Below, piece by piece: positions 53,284 through 61,837 of a stretch of DNA of 64,000 nt. The position numbers and the translations under genes are program-made. The DNA is taken from assembly GCA_963822295.1 (NCBI GenBank), contig CAWGHD010000002.1:558001-622000 (forward strand), read 5' to 3'. Under the pieces are notes generated by a model. The model was not told the DNA's origin, searched no databases, and saw nothing but the letters and a program-made list of their open reading frames with translations. Origin of the DNA: VRUE01 sp963822295. Its GTDB lineage: Bacteria; Actinomycetota; Thermoleophilia; Solirubrobacterales; 70-9. Every line of letters starts with the position of its first letter. Position 1 is the first letter of the stretch.

Positions 53284-53792
53284 TCGGGCTCGGCAGCGAG
53301 CCCGAGCAGCTGCTGGCGATCTACCTCAACGACCACCTCGCCGGGGCGACCGGCGGCATCGAGCTGGCGCGCCGGCTGCGCGACAGCAACGCGGAGGACC
53401 CCGAGTTCGGCGCGCCACTGGCCCGGATCTGCGCCGAAGTCGAAGAGGACAAGCAGGCGCTGCGGTCGTTGATGGAGCGGCTGGAGATCCGCCGGGATGC
53501 CGTCAAACCGGTGCTCGCCTGGACCGCGGAGAAGTTCGGCCGGCTGAAGCTGAACGGCCAGCTGACCGGCTACTCGCCGCTCAGTCGCATGATGGAGCTG
53601 GAGATCCTCTACATCGGGATCACGGGGAAGCTGCGGATGTGGCGGGCGCTCGAGGCGAGCGGCGCCGCCGGAGCGTCAGCCGACCTCGACTTCGGCGCTC
53701 TCGCGGAGCGGGCGTCGCTGCAGCGCGAGGTCGTCGGGGACCTCCACCTTGCCGCCGCGGCGCGGGCTCTCGGAACCGGTTCGCCAACCTAG
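53280..53792 (+). CDS. All-helical protein of unknown function
   Basis: 170 residues, soluble, almost entirely alpha-helical: LLAIYLNDHLAGATGGIELARRLRD, ICAEVEEDKQALRSLMERLEI, MMELEILYIGITGKLRMWRAL. The long amphipathic helices and the ED/E-rich pattern look like a four-helix bundle, possibly ferritin-like, but clear metal ligands are not evident. GTG start overlaps the hydrolase stop (GTGA). The last 117 nt overlap an opposite-strand zinc-ribbon gene. Confidence 0.65.
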   Translation: MIGLGSEPEQLLAIYLNDHLAGATGGIELARRLRDSNAEDPEFGAPLARICAEVEEDKQALRSLMERLEIRRDAVKPVLAWTAEKFGRLKLNGQLTGYSPLSRMMELEILYIGITGKLRMWRALEASGAAGASADLDFGALAERASLQREVVGDLHLAAAARALGTGSPT

Positions 53793-53906
53793 CTCGAAGC
53801 TGAGGGGCACGTTGACGCTGTCCCTGGCGAGGCAGCGCGGGCATGAGTCCAGCGAGGAGGCCGCGCGCACCGAGTAGCCGCTTCCGCAGTTGTCGCATCT
53901 GAACAT
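53676..53906 (-). CDS. Small zinc-ribbon protein
   Basis: 76 residues as read. FRCDNCGSGYSVRAASSLDSCPRCLARD gives a CxxC-x(15)-CxxC ribbon at residues 4-25. The ATG has a good ribosome site (GGGAGGACG). The C-terminal half overlaps, antisense, the end of the 53280 gene and may reflect a missed stop through an indel. No partner known; such ribbons often bind nucleic acid or proteins. Confidence 0.55.
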   Translation of the reverse strand: MFRCDNCGSGYSVRAASSLDSCPRCLARDSVNVPLSFELGWRTGSESPRRGGKVEVPDDLALQRRPLRESAEVEVG

Positions 53907-54039
53907 CTCGTCCTCCCAGGTTCGTCCGTTACCGCGTGTGGCCGGGGCATACCCCGAACGCGAGATCCCCAAACCGTTTTGCGGCGGGCAAAGCGGGGAA
54001 GTCGATGGCCAACCGGAACCCGACGAGAGGTATTGAGTA

Positions 54040-55147
54040 ATGGAGGCAGCCCAGGGGGAGCGCTCACCGCAGGCCGAGCACCGGTTCGGGAAGTCATCGC
54101 CGCTCTCGATCGGGGTCGAGGAAGAGCTCGCCCTGGTCGGCGAGGACTTCGAGCTGGTCCCGGAGAGCGAGCGCCTCATCGAAGCTGTCGGGAAGGAGGT
54201 GAGTGGCAGCGTCAGCACCGAGATCTTCGCCACCCAGATCGAGCTGAAGACCGGCATCTGCGACGACGCCGAAGCCGCCCGCAGCGAGCTCGCCGGCATC
54301 CGTCGCCTGATCTCCGAGAAGGGCTTCGCGATGCTCGGCGCGGGCCTCCATCCCGACGACGACGAGGAGAGCCCCGTCTTCGTCGACAAGCCGCGCTACG
54401 AGGAGGTCCAGAATGACCTCGCCAGCCTGCTCAGGTCGCCCCCCTGCGGCCTCCACGTGCACGTGGGGATGCCGGACCCCGAGACCGCGGTCCGGGTCGC
54501 CAACGTCCTGCGCCAGCACCTGCCGATGCTGCAGGCGCTGACCGCCAACTCGCCCTTCCGGATGGGCGTGGACTCGGGCCTCGCCAGCGCCCGGGCCGCG
54601 GTCGTGGCCAGCTACCCCCGTTTCGAGATGCCCCGCGAGTTCCGCGACTACGAGGAGTTCTGCACCGTCGCCGACCAGCTGATCGCCGCCGCCGGCGTCG
54701 AGGACTACACCTTCCTCTGGTGGGACGTCCGGCCCCACCCGCGCCTCGGCACCGTCGAGGTCCGCGGCATGGACGTGCAGACCGAGGTCTCCGACCAACG
54801 CCGCCGCCGCGGCCCTGATCCAGGCTCTCGCGGCCAAGGAGATCGACAGCCCCTCCGGCCGCGGCCCGGTCCGCGAGGCCCTCGAGGAGTCCTACTTCCA
54901 GGCCGGCCGCCACGGCCTCCAGGCGCAGCTGCTGGTCGGCGACGGGGCCGCCGAGCCGGCGACCGAGGTCGCCCGCCGCGCCCTCGACGAAGCCCGCCCC
55001 TACGCCCGCGACCTCGGCGGGGAGGACGCCCTCGAGAAGGTCGAGCGCATCCTCCGCGAGGGCAACGGCGCCGACCGCCAGCGCCGGGTCCACGCCGAGG
55101 CCGGCATGGACGGCCTGCTCGCGGACCTGGCCGAGCGGACGAGGTAG
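54040..55147 (+). CDS. GCS2-family carboxylate-amine ligase (YbdK-like), copy 2, one frameshift
   Basis: 368 residues after removing one extra base near 54796. Motifs SIGVEEELALVGEDFELV, STEIFATQIELKTG, CGLHVHVGMPD and LGTVEVRGMDVQT match the family; the C-terminal helix set ends in LLADLAERTR. Same family as 30605-31781 but clearly diverged, so the organism has at least two such ligases. A GAGAGG ribosome site lies 9 nt before the ATG. Product unknown (gamma-glutamyl amide or peptide). Confidence 0.85.
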
Positions 55148-55181
55148 TGGACCTGATCGCCGGCCATTCGGGCCCTGACCG

Positions 55182-55541
55182 CTAGGCGACGCCTTCGACC
55201 ATCGGCGGCCCGTAGCTGTTCTCGCCGGGGTCGCTTTTCTGCAGGTAGAAGATCAGCAGCACGATCAACCCGATGAGCGGGATGAACGCGATCAAGATCC
55301 ACCAGCCCGTTCTATCGATGTCGTGCAAACGCCGGATCGCGACAGAGAGGTTTGGCAGGAAGAGCCCCAGCGAGACGACAAGGCTGAAAATCGGACTCCC
55401 GACGATGGCGTCCACGATGTTGGCTGCGACCGCGACGAGGATCGAGAACAGCGTCCACCACCAGAACGCGGGTCGTGATGCTCGACCATCGAAATTCACA
55501 TAGTTGTCGAACCCAGATCTAATGGCCTCCGTGAAGCTCAA
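55182..55541 (-). CDS. DUF805-family membrane protein
   Basis: 119 residues, four helices. FDGRASRPAFWWWTLF and the AIRRLHDIDRTGWW motif are characteristic of DUF805, whose function is unknown. The TTG start (SFTEAIRSGF) is chosen because a strong ribosome site GGAGGTAAGGA lies directly before it; upstream codons would give an extension not seen in the family. Ends in a short polar tail. Stands alone between the GCS2 gene and a divergent secreted-protein gene. Confidence 0.85.
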   Translation of the reverse strand: MSFTEAIRSGFDNYVNFDGRASRPAFWWWTLFSILVAVAANIVDAIVGSPIFSLVVSLGLFLPNLSVAIRRLHDIDRTGWWILIAFIPLIGLIVLLIFYLQKSDPGENSYGPPMVEGVA

Positions 55542-55746
55542 TTCCTTACCTCCGGTCACCTTGAGTTCGGCGCATGCGCCCGATGAGGGGGACAGTAGAG
55601 GGGCACCCGGCGGATCCGGCACCAATGGCTCCACGACGATGAGCGGACCTGCCCAATGACGGTCCGCCCGTCTTCGACTGAGGTGGTCTTCTCGCGGTTG
55701 GCGCGTTAGGGTCGCTTGAACCATCTCGTTCACCGAAGGAGCGTCC

Positions 55747-56058
55747 GTGAAGATCAAGATCGCCTTGGCGTGTCTTGCGGGATTTCTCGTGTTCAGCTCC
55801 GTTGCCGCTGCCCACCAACTCGCCTATCCGCAGGCCCGAAAGTTCGCGAAGGCATGGGTCCAGGAAGCCTGCGACAACGCCGGTCCCTCTTGTCTCACGT
55901 GGCAGGTAACGAAGTGCGGCCGAATCAATGCTCACCGGGTCGATTGCGCTGCGACCACCAGCTACAGGGATGGGGAGTCCTGCGAATTCATTGTGGAAAA
56001 CCGGCTGAATTCCGACAACTTCGTCAATCAGCGCCGACGCAATACGAAGTGCAGCTGA
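55747..56058 (+). CDS. Small secreted protein
   Basis: 103 residues. Signal peptide MKIKIALACLAGFLVFSSVAAA (pieces: basic start, 15-residue core, AxA cleavage), then a mature part of about 80 residues with six cysteines (ACDN, PSCLT, TKCGR, VDCAA, ESCEF, TKCS), which suggests a disulphide-stabilised extracellular protein. Lower GC and more varied codons than its neighbours. Ribosome site GAAGGAG before the GTG and a TAGGGT box about 38 nt upstream. No family recognised. Confidence 0.7.
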   Translation: MKIKIALACLAGFLVFSSVAAAHQLAYPQARKFAKAWVQEACDNAGPSCLTWQVTKCGRINAHRVDCAATTSYRDGESCEFIVENRLNSDNFVNQRRRNTKCS

Positions 56059-56080
56059 ACAGAGACTTGGCTCTAGGCAG

Positions 56081-56154
56081 TGCCGGAGGAGGGACTCGAA
56101 CCCCCGACACGCGGATTATGATTCCGCTGCTCTAACCAGCTGAGCTACTCCGGC
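56081..56154 (-). tRNA. tRNA with anticodon CAT (Met or Ile2)
   Basis: 74-nt cloverleaf on the minus strand: acceptor GCCGGAG/CTCCGGC, D arm AGCTCAGCTGGTTAGAGC, anticodon stem GCGGA/TCCGC with loop ATCATAA, T loop TTCGAGT, discriminator A, no encoded CCA. No initiator features (acceptor pair 1-72 is a normal G-C). Elongator Met or lysidine-modified Ile2 cannot be decided by eye. Confidence 0.93.
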
Positions 56155-56216
56155 GGGGACGGGAATGGTAGCGGCGGGTTTGTGCCTGCGGGGGTGGGGC
56201 GGTGAGGCGATGGCAC

Positions 56217-56222
56217 TAGGGT
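56217..56222 (+). promoter_or_regulatory. TAGGGT -10 box, leaderless start
   Basis: Lies 7 nt before the GTG of the NicX/M29-like gene. Same arrangement as at 30592 and 34240. Confidence 0.55.
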
Positions 56223-56229
56223 TGCGCGC

Positions 56230-57193
56230 GTGAGTACGAGGAGCTGGACAGGGCGGTGCGGACGGTGATCCGCGACTGCCTCGCGGTTCACCCCGGACGA
56301 GGAGGTGCTGGTCGTCTGCAACCCGGTGACCGAGGAGCTCGGGGCGCTGATGCGGATCGACGCCCAGGGCGACGGGGCGGAGCGCGACGCTGGCGGTGAT
56401 GTCCGAGCGCGAGTCGCACGCCGCCGAGCCGCCGCGGGCGGTCGCGGCGGCGATGCGGCGGCCGACGTGGTGCTCGCGCCGACGATCCAGTCGCTCTCCC
56501 ACACCGCGCGCGCGCAAGGCGGCGAGCGAGGCCGGCGTCAGGGTCGCCCGCTGCCCGGCGTGACCGAGGAGATGCTGGCCCGGGTGATGAGCAGCCGACC
56601 TCGACGGAGCTGCGGCGCCGCGGCAGGGCGATCGCGCGTCGCTCAACGGCGGCGCCGAGGCGCGCATCACCTGCGCCAACGGCAGCGACCTGCGGCTCGG
56701 CCTCGAGGGCCGGCATCTCGATCGTCGACGCCGGCGAACTCAGCAACCGCGGCGCCTTCGGCAACCTGCCCTGCGGCGAGGGCTTCATCGCCCCGGTCGA
56801 GGGGACCGGCGGAGGGCACGCTCGTCGTCGACGGCTCGATCGCCGGCGTCGGCCTGCTCGACGACGCCGGTCTCGCTGACCGTCCGCGAGGGCCACCTGA
56901 CCGACGACGACCGGCAGCCGACGGCGCGGCGCTGCTCGAGCTGCTCACCGCGCACGGCGCCGACGGCACCAACGTCGCCGAGCTCGGGATCGGCACCAAC
57001 GAAGAGGCGATGCTGACCGGCAACATCCTCGAGGACGAGAAGATCCTCGGCACCGCCCACGTCGCCTTCGGCGCCTCGGCGGCGATCGGCGGCACGGTCC
57101 AGGTCCCGGTCCACCTCGACTGCGTCGTGCTCGAACCGACGGTCGAAGTCGACGGCGAGCCGATCGTCCGCGAGCGGCGAGCTGCTCGTCTGA
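56230..57193 (+). CDS. NicX/M29-like metal-dependent hydrolase or aminopeptidase family protein, multiply frameshifted
   Basis: Pieces in three frames join to the family annotated as aminopeptidase (M29-like)/NicX: EELGALMRIDAQGDGA, VVLAPTIQSLSH, ITCANGSDLRLGLEGR, ANLPCGE-type GAFGNLPCGEGFIAPVEGTG, LVVDGSIAGVGLLD, then a long clean part VAELGIGTNEEAMLTGNILEDEKILGTAHVAFG (in pieces) with metal-binding Glu/His/Asp (VPVHLDCVVL). About a dozen indels before 56940 and one near 57177. Corrected length about 315. Possible peptidase or ring-cleaving dioxygenase; activity not decided. Confidence 0.7.
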
Positions 57194-58125
57194 GCCGGTC
57201 GCGCCGATGCCGCCCTGCTCGCCGTCCCCAACGTCTCCGAGGGCCGCGACGCCGCGCGGATCGCGGCCCTCGAGGCCGCCTTCACGGGCGGCGGCGCGGT
57301 CTGCTCGACCGCCACACCGACGCCGACCACGACCGCACCGTCTTCACCCTCGCCGGGGCCGGCGAGCGGGGCGCGCGTGACCTGGTCGACGCCCTGGCCG
57401 CCGGCGCCGAGGCCGCGATCGGAGACGATCGACATGCGCCACCTACGAGGGCGCTCCACCCGGCGATCGGCGCCCTCGACGTCTGCCCGGTCGTCTGGCT
57501 CGACCCGGCGGACCGCGACGCCGCCGGCCGCGGCGCGCCCGCGCGGTCGCCGACGCAGATCGGCGGCCTCGGCGTCCCCGTCTTCCTCTACGGCGAGCTG
57601 GCGAGCGCCCGAGCAGCGCCGCGAGCGCGCCTACTTCCGCAACGGCGGCCTGGCCGAGCTCTGGCTGCGGATGGAGGCGGCGAGCTGCGCCCCGACCTCG
57701 GGCCCGGCCGTGCCGCACCCGACGCGCCGGCGCCACCCTGGTCACCGCCCGCCCGCCGCTCGCCGCCTTCAACGTCGAGCTCGACAGCGGCGACCTCGAG
57801 GTCGCCCGCGCGGTCGCCGCCGGCCTGCGCGAGTCCGGCGGCGGGCCTGCCGGGCGTGCGGGCGATCGGGCTGCCGCTCGGCGAGCGGCCGCGGCCAGGT
57901 CTCGACCAACGTCCACGACCCGCTCGCGGTCCCGCTGGGCGTCGTCGTCGAGCGGGTCCGCGAGCTGGCCGCCGCCGCTCGGCGCCCGCCCGCTCGAGGC
58001 CGAGCTGGTCGGCCTCGCTCCCCGAGGCCGCGCTCGCCGGCTACCCCGAGGACGTGCCGATCCGCGGCTTCGACCCCGACGCGGCACCTGATCGAGCGGC
58101 GGCTCGCGGCCCGCCGACCGATTAG
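57190..58125 (+). CDS. Glutamate formiminotransferase, multiply frameshifted
   Basis: FTCD-type enzyme transferring a formimino group from formiminoglutamate to tetrahydrofolate (histidine breakdown). Recognisable through several frames: AVPNVSEGRDAARIAAL, DADHDRTVFTLAG, GALDVCPVVWLDPADRDAA, IGGLGVPVFLYGELAS, AYFRNGGL, FNVELDSGDLEVARAVAAGLR, GQVSTNVHDPLAVPLGVVVERVREL. At least ten indels between 57300 and 58090. The start is unclear; it probably overlaps the previous stop. The stop TAG (58123-58125) doubles as the start of a TAGATT box for the next gene. Confidence 0.75.
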   Translation: MSRSRRCRPARRPQRLRGPRRRADRGPRGRLHGRRRGLLDRHTDADHDRTVFTLAGAGERGARDLVDALAAGAEAAIGDDRHAPPTRALHPAIGALDVCPVVWLDPADRDAAGRGAPARSPTQIGGLGVPVFLYGELASARAAPRARLLPQRRPGRALAADGGGELRPDLGPGRAAPDAPAPPWSPPARRSPPSTSSSTAATSRSPARSPPACASPAAGLPGVRAIGLPLGERPRPGLDQRPRPARGPAGRRRRAGPRAGRRRSAPARSRPSWSASLPEAALAGYPEDVPIRGFDPDAAPDRAAARGPPTD

Positions 58126-58136
58126 ATTCTGACGCC

Positions 58137-58507
58137 ATGGCACAGACGAAGAAGAAGCGCCGCAAGCAAGCACACGCGGCACCCAGGGCGGCCGCATCGA
58201 CCCCAAGCGCCGCAGCCCGCCCGCGCACCCGCCAGGAGGCGAAAGCGCAGGCCCGCGCCCGCCGCAAGCCGGCGCCCCGCGCCGACAGCCCGCCGACCTG
58301 GCGCAGCTCGATCATCCGCGGCGTCGTCGCCGCCGCTGATCTTCTTCGCCCTCCTGCTCGCTGCTCTTCCAGCGCCCGATCGGCTCGGCGCTCGGCCTCG
58401 GCGCCTTCATGCTCGCCTTCTACATCCCGGCCGGGCTACTTCATCGACCAGACGATGTGGCGGCAAACGCGGAGCGGGCGCGGATCCGCTCGCGCGAAGA
58501 TCGCTGA
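58137..58507 (+). CDS. Small basic membrane protein, frameshifted
   Basis: About 121 residues after correction. A long basic N-terminus (KKKRRKQAHAAPRAAA, RTRQEAKAQARARRKPAPR), then two hydrophobic helices (GVVAAALIFFALLLLLFQ and SALGLGAFMLAFYIPAG) and a charged ending. Five or so extra bases between 58337 and 58480. No family recognised, but such two-helix basic proteins commonly precede MBL-fold or hisS genes in related actinobacteria (recollection, not checked). TAGATT box 8 nt before the ATG. Confidence 0.6.
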
Positions 58508-58517
58508 GCGCGATCCG

Positions 58518-59165
58518 ATGGCGCTCGAGGTCGAGATGCTCACCGTCGGCCCGGTCGCCGAGAACTGCTTCCTGGTCCGCGCGCGAGGGCTCCGACCGGG
58601 TCCTGATCGTCGACCCGGGCGAGGAGGCGGAGCGCATCCTCGCCGCCGTCGAGGAGATCGGCGGCAAGGTCGAGGCGATCCTCGCTCACCCACTGCCACT
58701 TCGACCACATCGGCGCGGTCGCGCCGGTGGCGGCGGCGACCGGGGCGCCGGTCTACTGCCCGGAGATCGAGGTGCCGGTGCTCGCCGACATCATGGCCTT
58801 CGTCCCCTGGCCGGGCTTCGGCCCCTTCGAGAGCTACGACGCCGACGAGACCGTCGCCGGCGGCGAGACCCTGGAGCTGGCCGGGCTCGAGATCGACGTG
58901 ATCTTCACCCCCGGCCACAGCCCCGGCCACGTCACCTACTCGGTCCGCGACGAGGACGCGATCTTCTCCGGCGACGTCCTCTTCCAGGGCTCGGTCGGCC
59001 GCGTCGACCTGCCCGGCGGCGACGGGCCGACCCTGATGGAGTCGATCGCGCACCCTGGTCGAGTCGCTGCCCGGCGAGACGACCGTCTATCCCGGCCACA
59101 TGGGGACGACGACGCTCGGCGCCGAGCGCGCGACCAACCCGTTCCTCGCCGAGCTGGCCCGGTAG
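58518..59165 (+). CDS. Metallo-beta-lactamase-fold hydrolase (glyoxalase II-like), frameshifted
   Basis: About 213 residues. Zinc motif THCHFDHIG (HxHxDH), GHSPGHVTY, FSGDVLFQGSVGR and YPGHMG give the full set of metal ligands of the glyoxalase II/Rv2752-like group. Frame broken near 58581, 58684 and 59051 (one extra base each). Probably a thioester or small-molecule hydrolase in the cytoplasm. It lies directly before hisS, a conserved order in many bacteria. Confidence 0.85.
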
Positions 59166-59197
59166 CGCCGGCCGCCCGCAGGTAAGGTCGCGCAGTC

Positions 59198-60439
59198 ATG
59201 GCGAGCAAGTACCAGGCACCGCGCGGGACCTTCGACGTCCTGCCCGAGGACGCCGCGCGGCCGGGCGCGGGTCGAGGCGGCCGCGAGCGAGATCTTCGAC
59301 CGCGCCGGCTACGGGCGGATCGAGACGCCCGCCTTCGAGGACACCGAGCTCTTCGAGCGCGGGGTCGGGCCGCTCGACCGACATCGTCCGCAAGGAGATG
59401 TTCACCTTCGAGGACAAGGGCGGGCGCAGCCTGACCCTGCGCCCGGAGGGGACGGCGCCGATCTGCCGCGCCTACCTCGAGCACGGCATGCACAAGCTGG
59501 CGCAGCCGGTGAAGCTCTGCCTACTCGGGCCCGTTCTTCCGCCACGAGCGCCCGCAGGCCGGGCCGCTACCGCCAGTTCCACCAGATCGGCGCCGAGGCG
59601 ATCGGCACCGACTCGCCGCTCGCCGACGCCGAGGCGATCATGCTGCTCGCCGACCTGCTCGCCGAGCTCGGCGTGCCCGGGGTCGAGCTGCGGCTCGGCA
59701 GCCTCGGCTCGCTCGAGGCGCGCGCGCGCCTACCTGGAGGAGCTGAAGGCCCACCTGCGCGCCAACGAGGGCGAGCTCTCCGAGGACGTGCGCGAGCGGA
59801 TCGACATCAACCCGCTGCGCGCCTTCGACTCCGACGACGAGGGCACGCGCGGCGTGATGGCGAGCGCGCCGACGATCGTCGAGCGCCTCGACGGCGAGGA
59901 CGCCGAGCACTTCGCCGAGGTGCGGGCCCTGCTCGACGGCGGCCGGCGTCGACTACGAGATCGACCCGACCCTGGTGCGCGGCCTCGACTACTACACGCG
60001 GACGATCTTCTCCTTCGTCTGCGACCGGCTCGGCGCCCAGTCGGAGATCGGCGGCGGCGGCCGCTACGACGGCCTGATCGAGCAGCTCGGCGGCCCGCCG
60101 ACGCCGGCGGTCGGCTGGGCGGCGGGGATCGAGCGGATCCTGCTGGCGCTGGGCGACGGGCAGGAGGAGGCCGCGCCGCGACGTCCTTCGTCGCGGTCGC
60201 CGACGACGGACAGCGGCAGCGGGCGCTGGTCCTCGCCGACGAGCTGCGCCACGCCGGGCTCTCGACCGAGATCGACCTCGCCGGCCGCAGCCTCAAGGGC
60301 CAGCTCAAGCACGCCGACCGGATCGGCGCCCGCCGGGTCCTGATCCTCGAGGCGGACGGCCGTCCAGCTGCGCGACATGGCGAGCGGCGAGCAGCGCTCC
60401 ATCGACCCGGCCGCGGTGTTGGATGAGCTGACCGGCTGA
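59198..60439 (+). CDS. hisS: Histidyl-tRNA synthetase, multiply frameshifted
   Basis: Class II synthetase. Motif 1 region GTFDVLPEDA, motif 2 FRHERPQAGRYRQFHQIGAEAIG (in pieces), the histidine A motif LVRGLDYYTRTIF, GGGGRYDGLIEQLGG (HisB) and motif 3 GWAAGIERILLAL. C-terminal anticodon domain DELRHAGLSTEIDLAGRSLKGQLKHADRIGARRV (pieces). Indels near 59263, 59375, 59522, 59561, 59728, 59942, 60180 and 60361, mostly extra bases. Essential gene, so errors are the likely cause. TAAGGT box (59183-59188) 9 nt before the ATG. Confidence 0.92.
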
Positions 60440-60489
60440 GGAGGGCGCCGGTTCGAATTGGTCGTCGTCCAGGCGAGGAATGGAGGGGG

Positions 60490-61791
60490 ATGAGCGGGGG
60501 CTCGACAGAGGTTGGAAGGTCCGCTCGCCTTGGGCTGCTCATCTTGGTGGCGGTGGTGTTGGCGGCCGCCCTGCTGCCTCCCGCGGCGATGGCCTGGCCG
60601 AAGAACGCGCTCGTCTCGCGCGCGGACGGGCCTCACGGGGCGATCGCGAACAACAACGCGAACGGGGCCGCGATCACCGGCAACGGCCGCTACGTCTACT
60701 TCGAATCCGCGGGGACCAATCTCGTCCCCGGAATCCGCGACAACGCGGTCGTGAGCAGGATCTACCGCCGCGACATGCGGAGGAATCGGACCACCCTCGT
60801 CCCCGGAACCCTCGATGGCAGTCGGCCCGCGGTGACCCCGGACGGCCGCTACCTCGCCTACGGGCGTCGGCTCGGCGAGGGCGATGTCCAGATCTTCGTT
60901 CGCGATCTGGCCACCGGGGAGACCGAGATCGTCTCACGGGAAAACGGACGGCGCGGAGCCCGCGCCGGGGGAAGCGCAGGAGAGGCGGCGATCTCCGCCG
61001 ACGGCCGCTACGTCACCTTCTCGACCACGGCGCGAAACATCACCGGACGCAAGGCGGGAGGATCCTGGGAGTGGCGCCATCCCCCGACGTGGCTCTACGT
61101 CCGCGACCTGAAGAGGGGAACGACGACGCTCGTCTCGCGGGCCGACGGTCCCCATGGCAGGCCCGCGGACGAGGATGCCGCGGAACCCTCGATCTCCGCC
61201 GGCGGCCGCTATGTCGCCTTCAGGTCGTCGGCCAACAACCTGGGAGCGCCGCTGCACGGCCCCCGCTACGAGCCGAACGTGTTCGTCCGCGACCTGCGGC
61301 GGAATCGCACACACCTGGTCTCCAGCTGGCCGGCGGGGAGCGAGCGCCGGCGCAAGCACGAATGGTCTTTCAGCCCGTCGATCTCGGCCGACGGCCGCTT
61401 CGTTGCCTTCGTCGCCGACGGGGTCTTCCGCCGCGACATGGTCACGGGGCGGATCATCCTCGTCTCGCGTCCCGACGGCGTGCCCGCGGAGCCCGATACC
61501 GGCTCGCTGGATGCCCATCCGGCGATCTCCGCCGACGGATCCGCGGTCGCATTCGCGTCGGACGCGGCGCTGACGAAGGCCGACTCCCAGAACGAGAGGC
61601 TCTACCTTCGCGACCTGACCACGGGAAGGACCCGCCTGATCGGGCACAGGGCCAAGATGCCTGCGATCTCCCGCGACGGCCGCGTCGTCGCCTACTTCAA
61701 GGTCGTCGGCGAGTTGGGTGGTCCGGACCAGACACGGGCCGTCTACCGCTGGGTTCGGGGCCCGGCTCGACGCTCGTCGCCGGGCCGCTGA
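60490..61791 (+). CDS. Secreted TolB/WD40-like beta-propeller protein
   Basis: 433 residues, clean frame. Signal peptide with a core at about 14-34 and AMA cleavage. The mature part contains six or more blades built on (I/V)(S/T)(A/G)(D/N)GRYV(A/T)F, with the D-G-R-Y turn repeated (TGNGRYVYFES, TPDGRYLAYG, SADGRYVTFST, SAGGRYVAFRS, SADGRFVAFVA, SADGSAVAFAS, SRDGRVVAYF). Likely an extracellular beta-propeller for binding; no enzymatic motif seen. Ribosome site GGAGGGG before the ATG. Confidence 0.8.
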   Translation: MSGGSTEVGRSARLGLLILVAVVLAAALLPPAAMAWPKNALVSRADGPHGAIANNNANGAAITGNGRYVYFESAGTNLVPGIRDNAVVSRIYRRDMRRNRTTLVPGTLDGSRPAVTPDGRYLAYGRRLGEGDVQIFVRDLATGETEIVSRENGRRGARAGGSAGEAAISADGRYVTFSTTARNITGRKAGGSWEWRHPPTWLYVRDLKRGTTTLVSRADGPHGRPADEDAAEPSISAGGRYVAFRSSANNLGAPLHGPRYEPNVFVRDLRRNRTHLVSSWPAGSERRRKHEWSFSPSISADGRFVAFVADGVFRRDMVTGRIILVSRPDGVPAEPDTGSLDAHPAISADGSAVAFASDAALTKADSQNERLYLRDLTTGRTRLIGHRAKMPAISRDGRVVAYFKVVGELGGPDQTRAVYRWVRGPARRSSPGR

Positions 61792-61837
61792 GCGGCATCC
61801 GTCCCGCCTCCGCCGTGAAAGCCCCCGCGCCCCCGCG

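Noticed and set aside
55714..55732. GAAC-N6-GTTC palindrome before the secreted-protein gene, as a possible LexA box
   Set aside because: Actinobacterial SOS boxes have four, not six, central bases; only the uvrA site fits.
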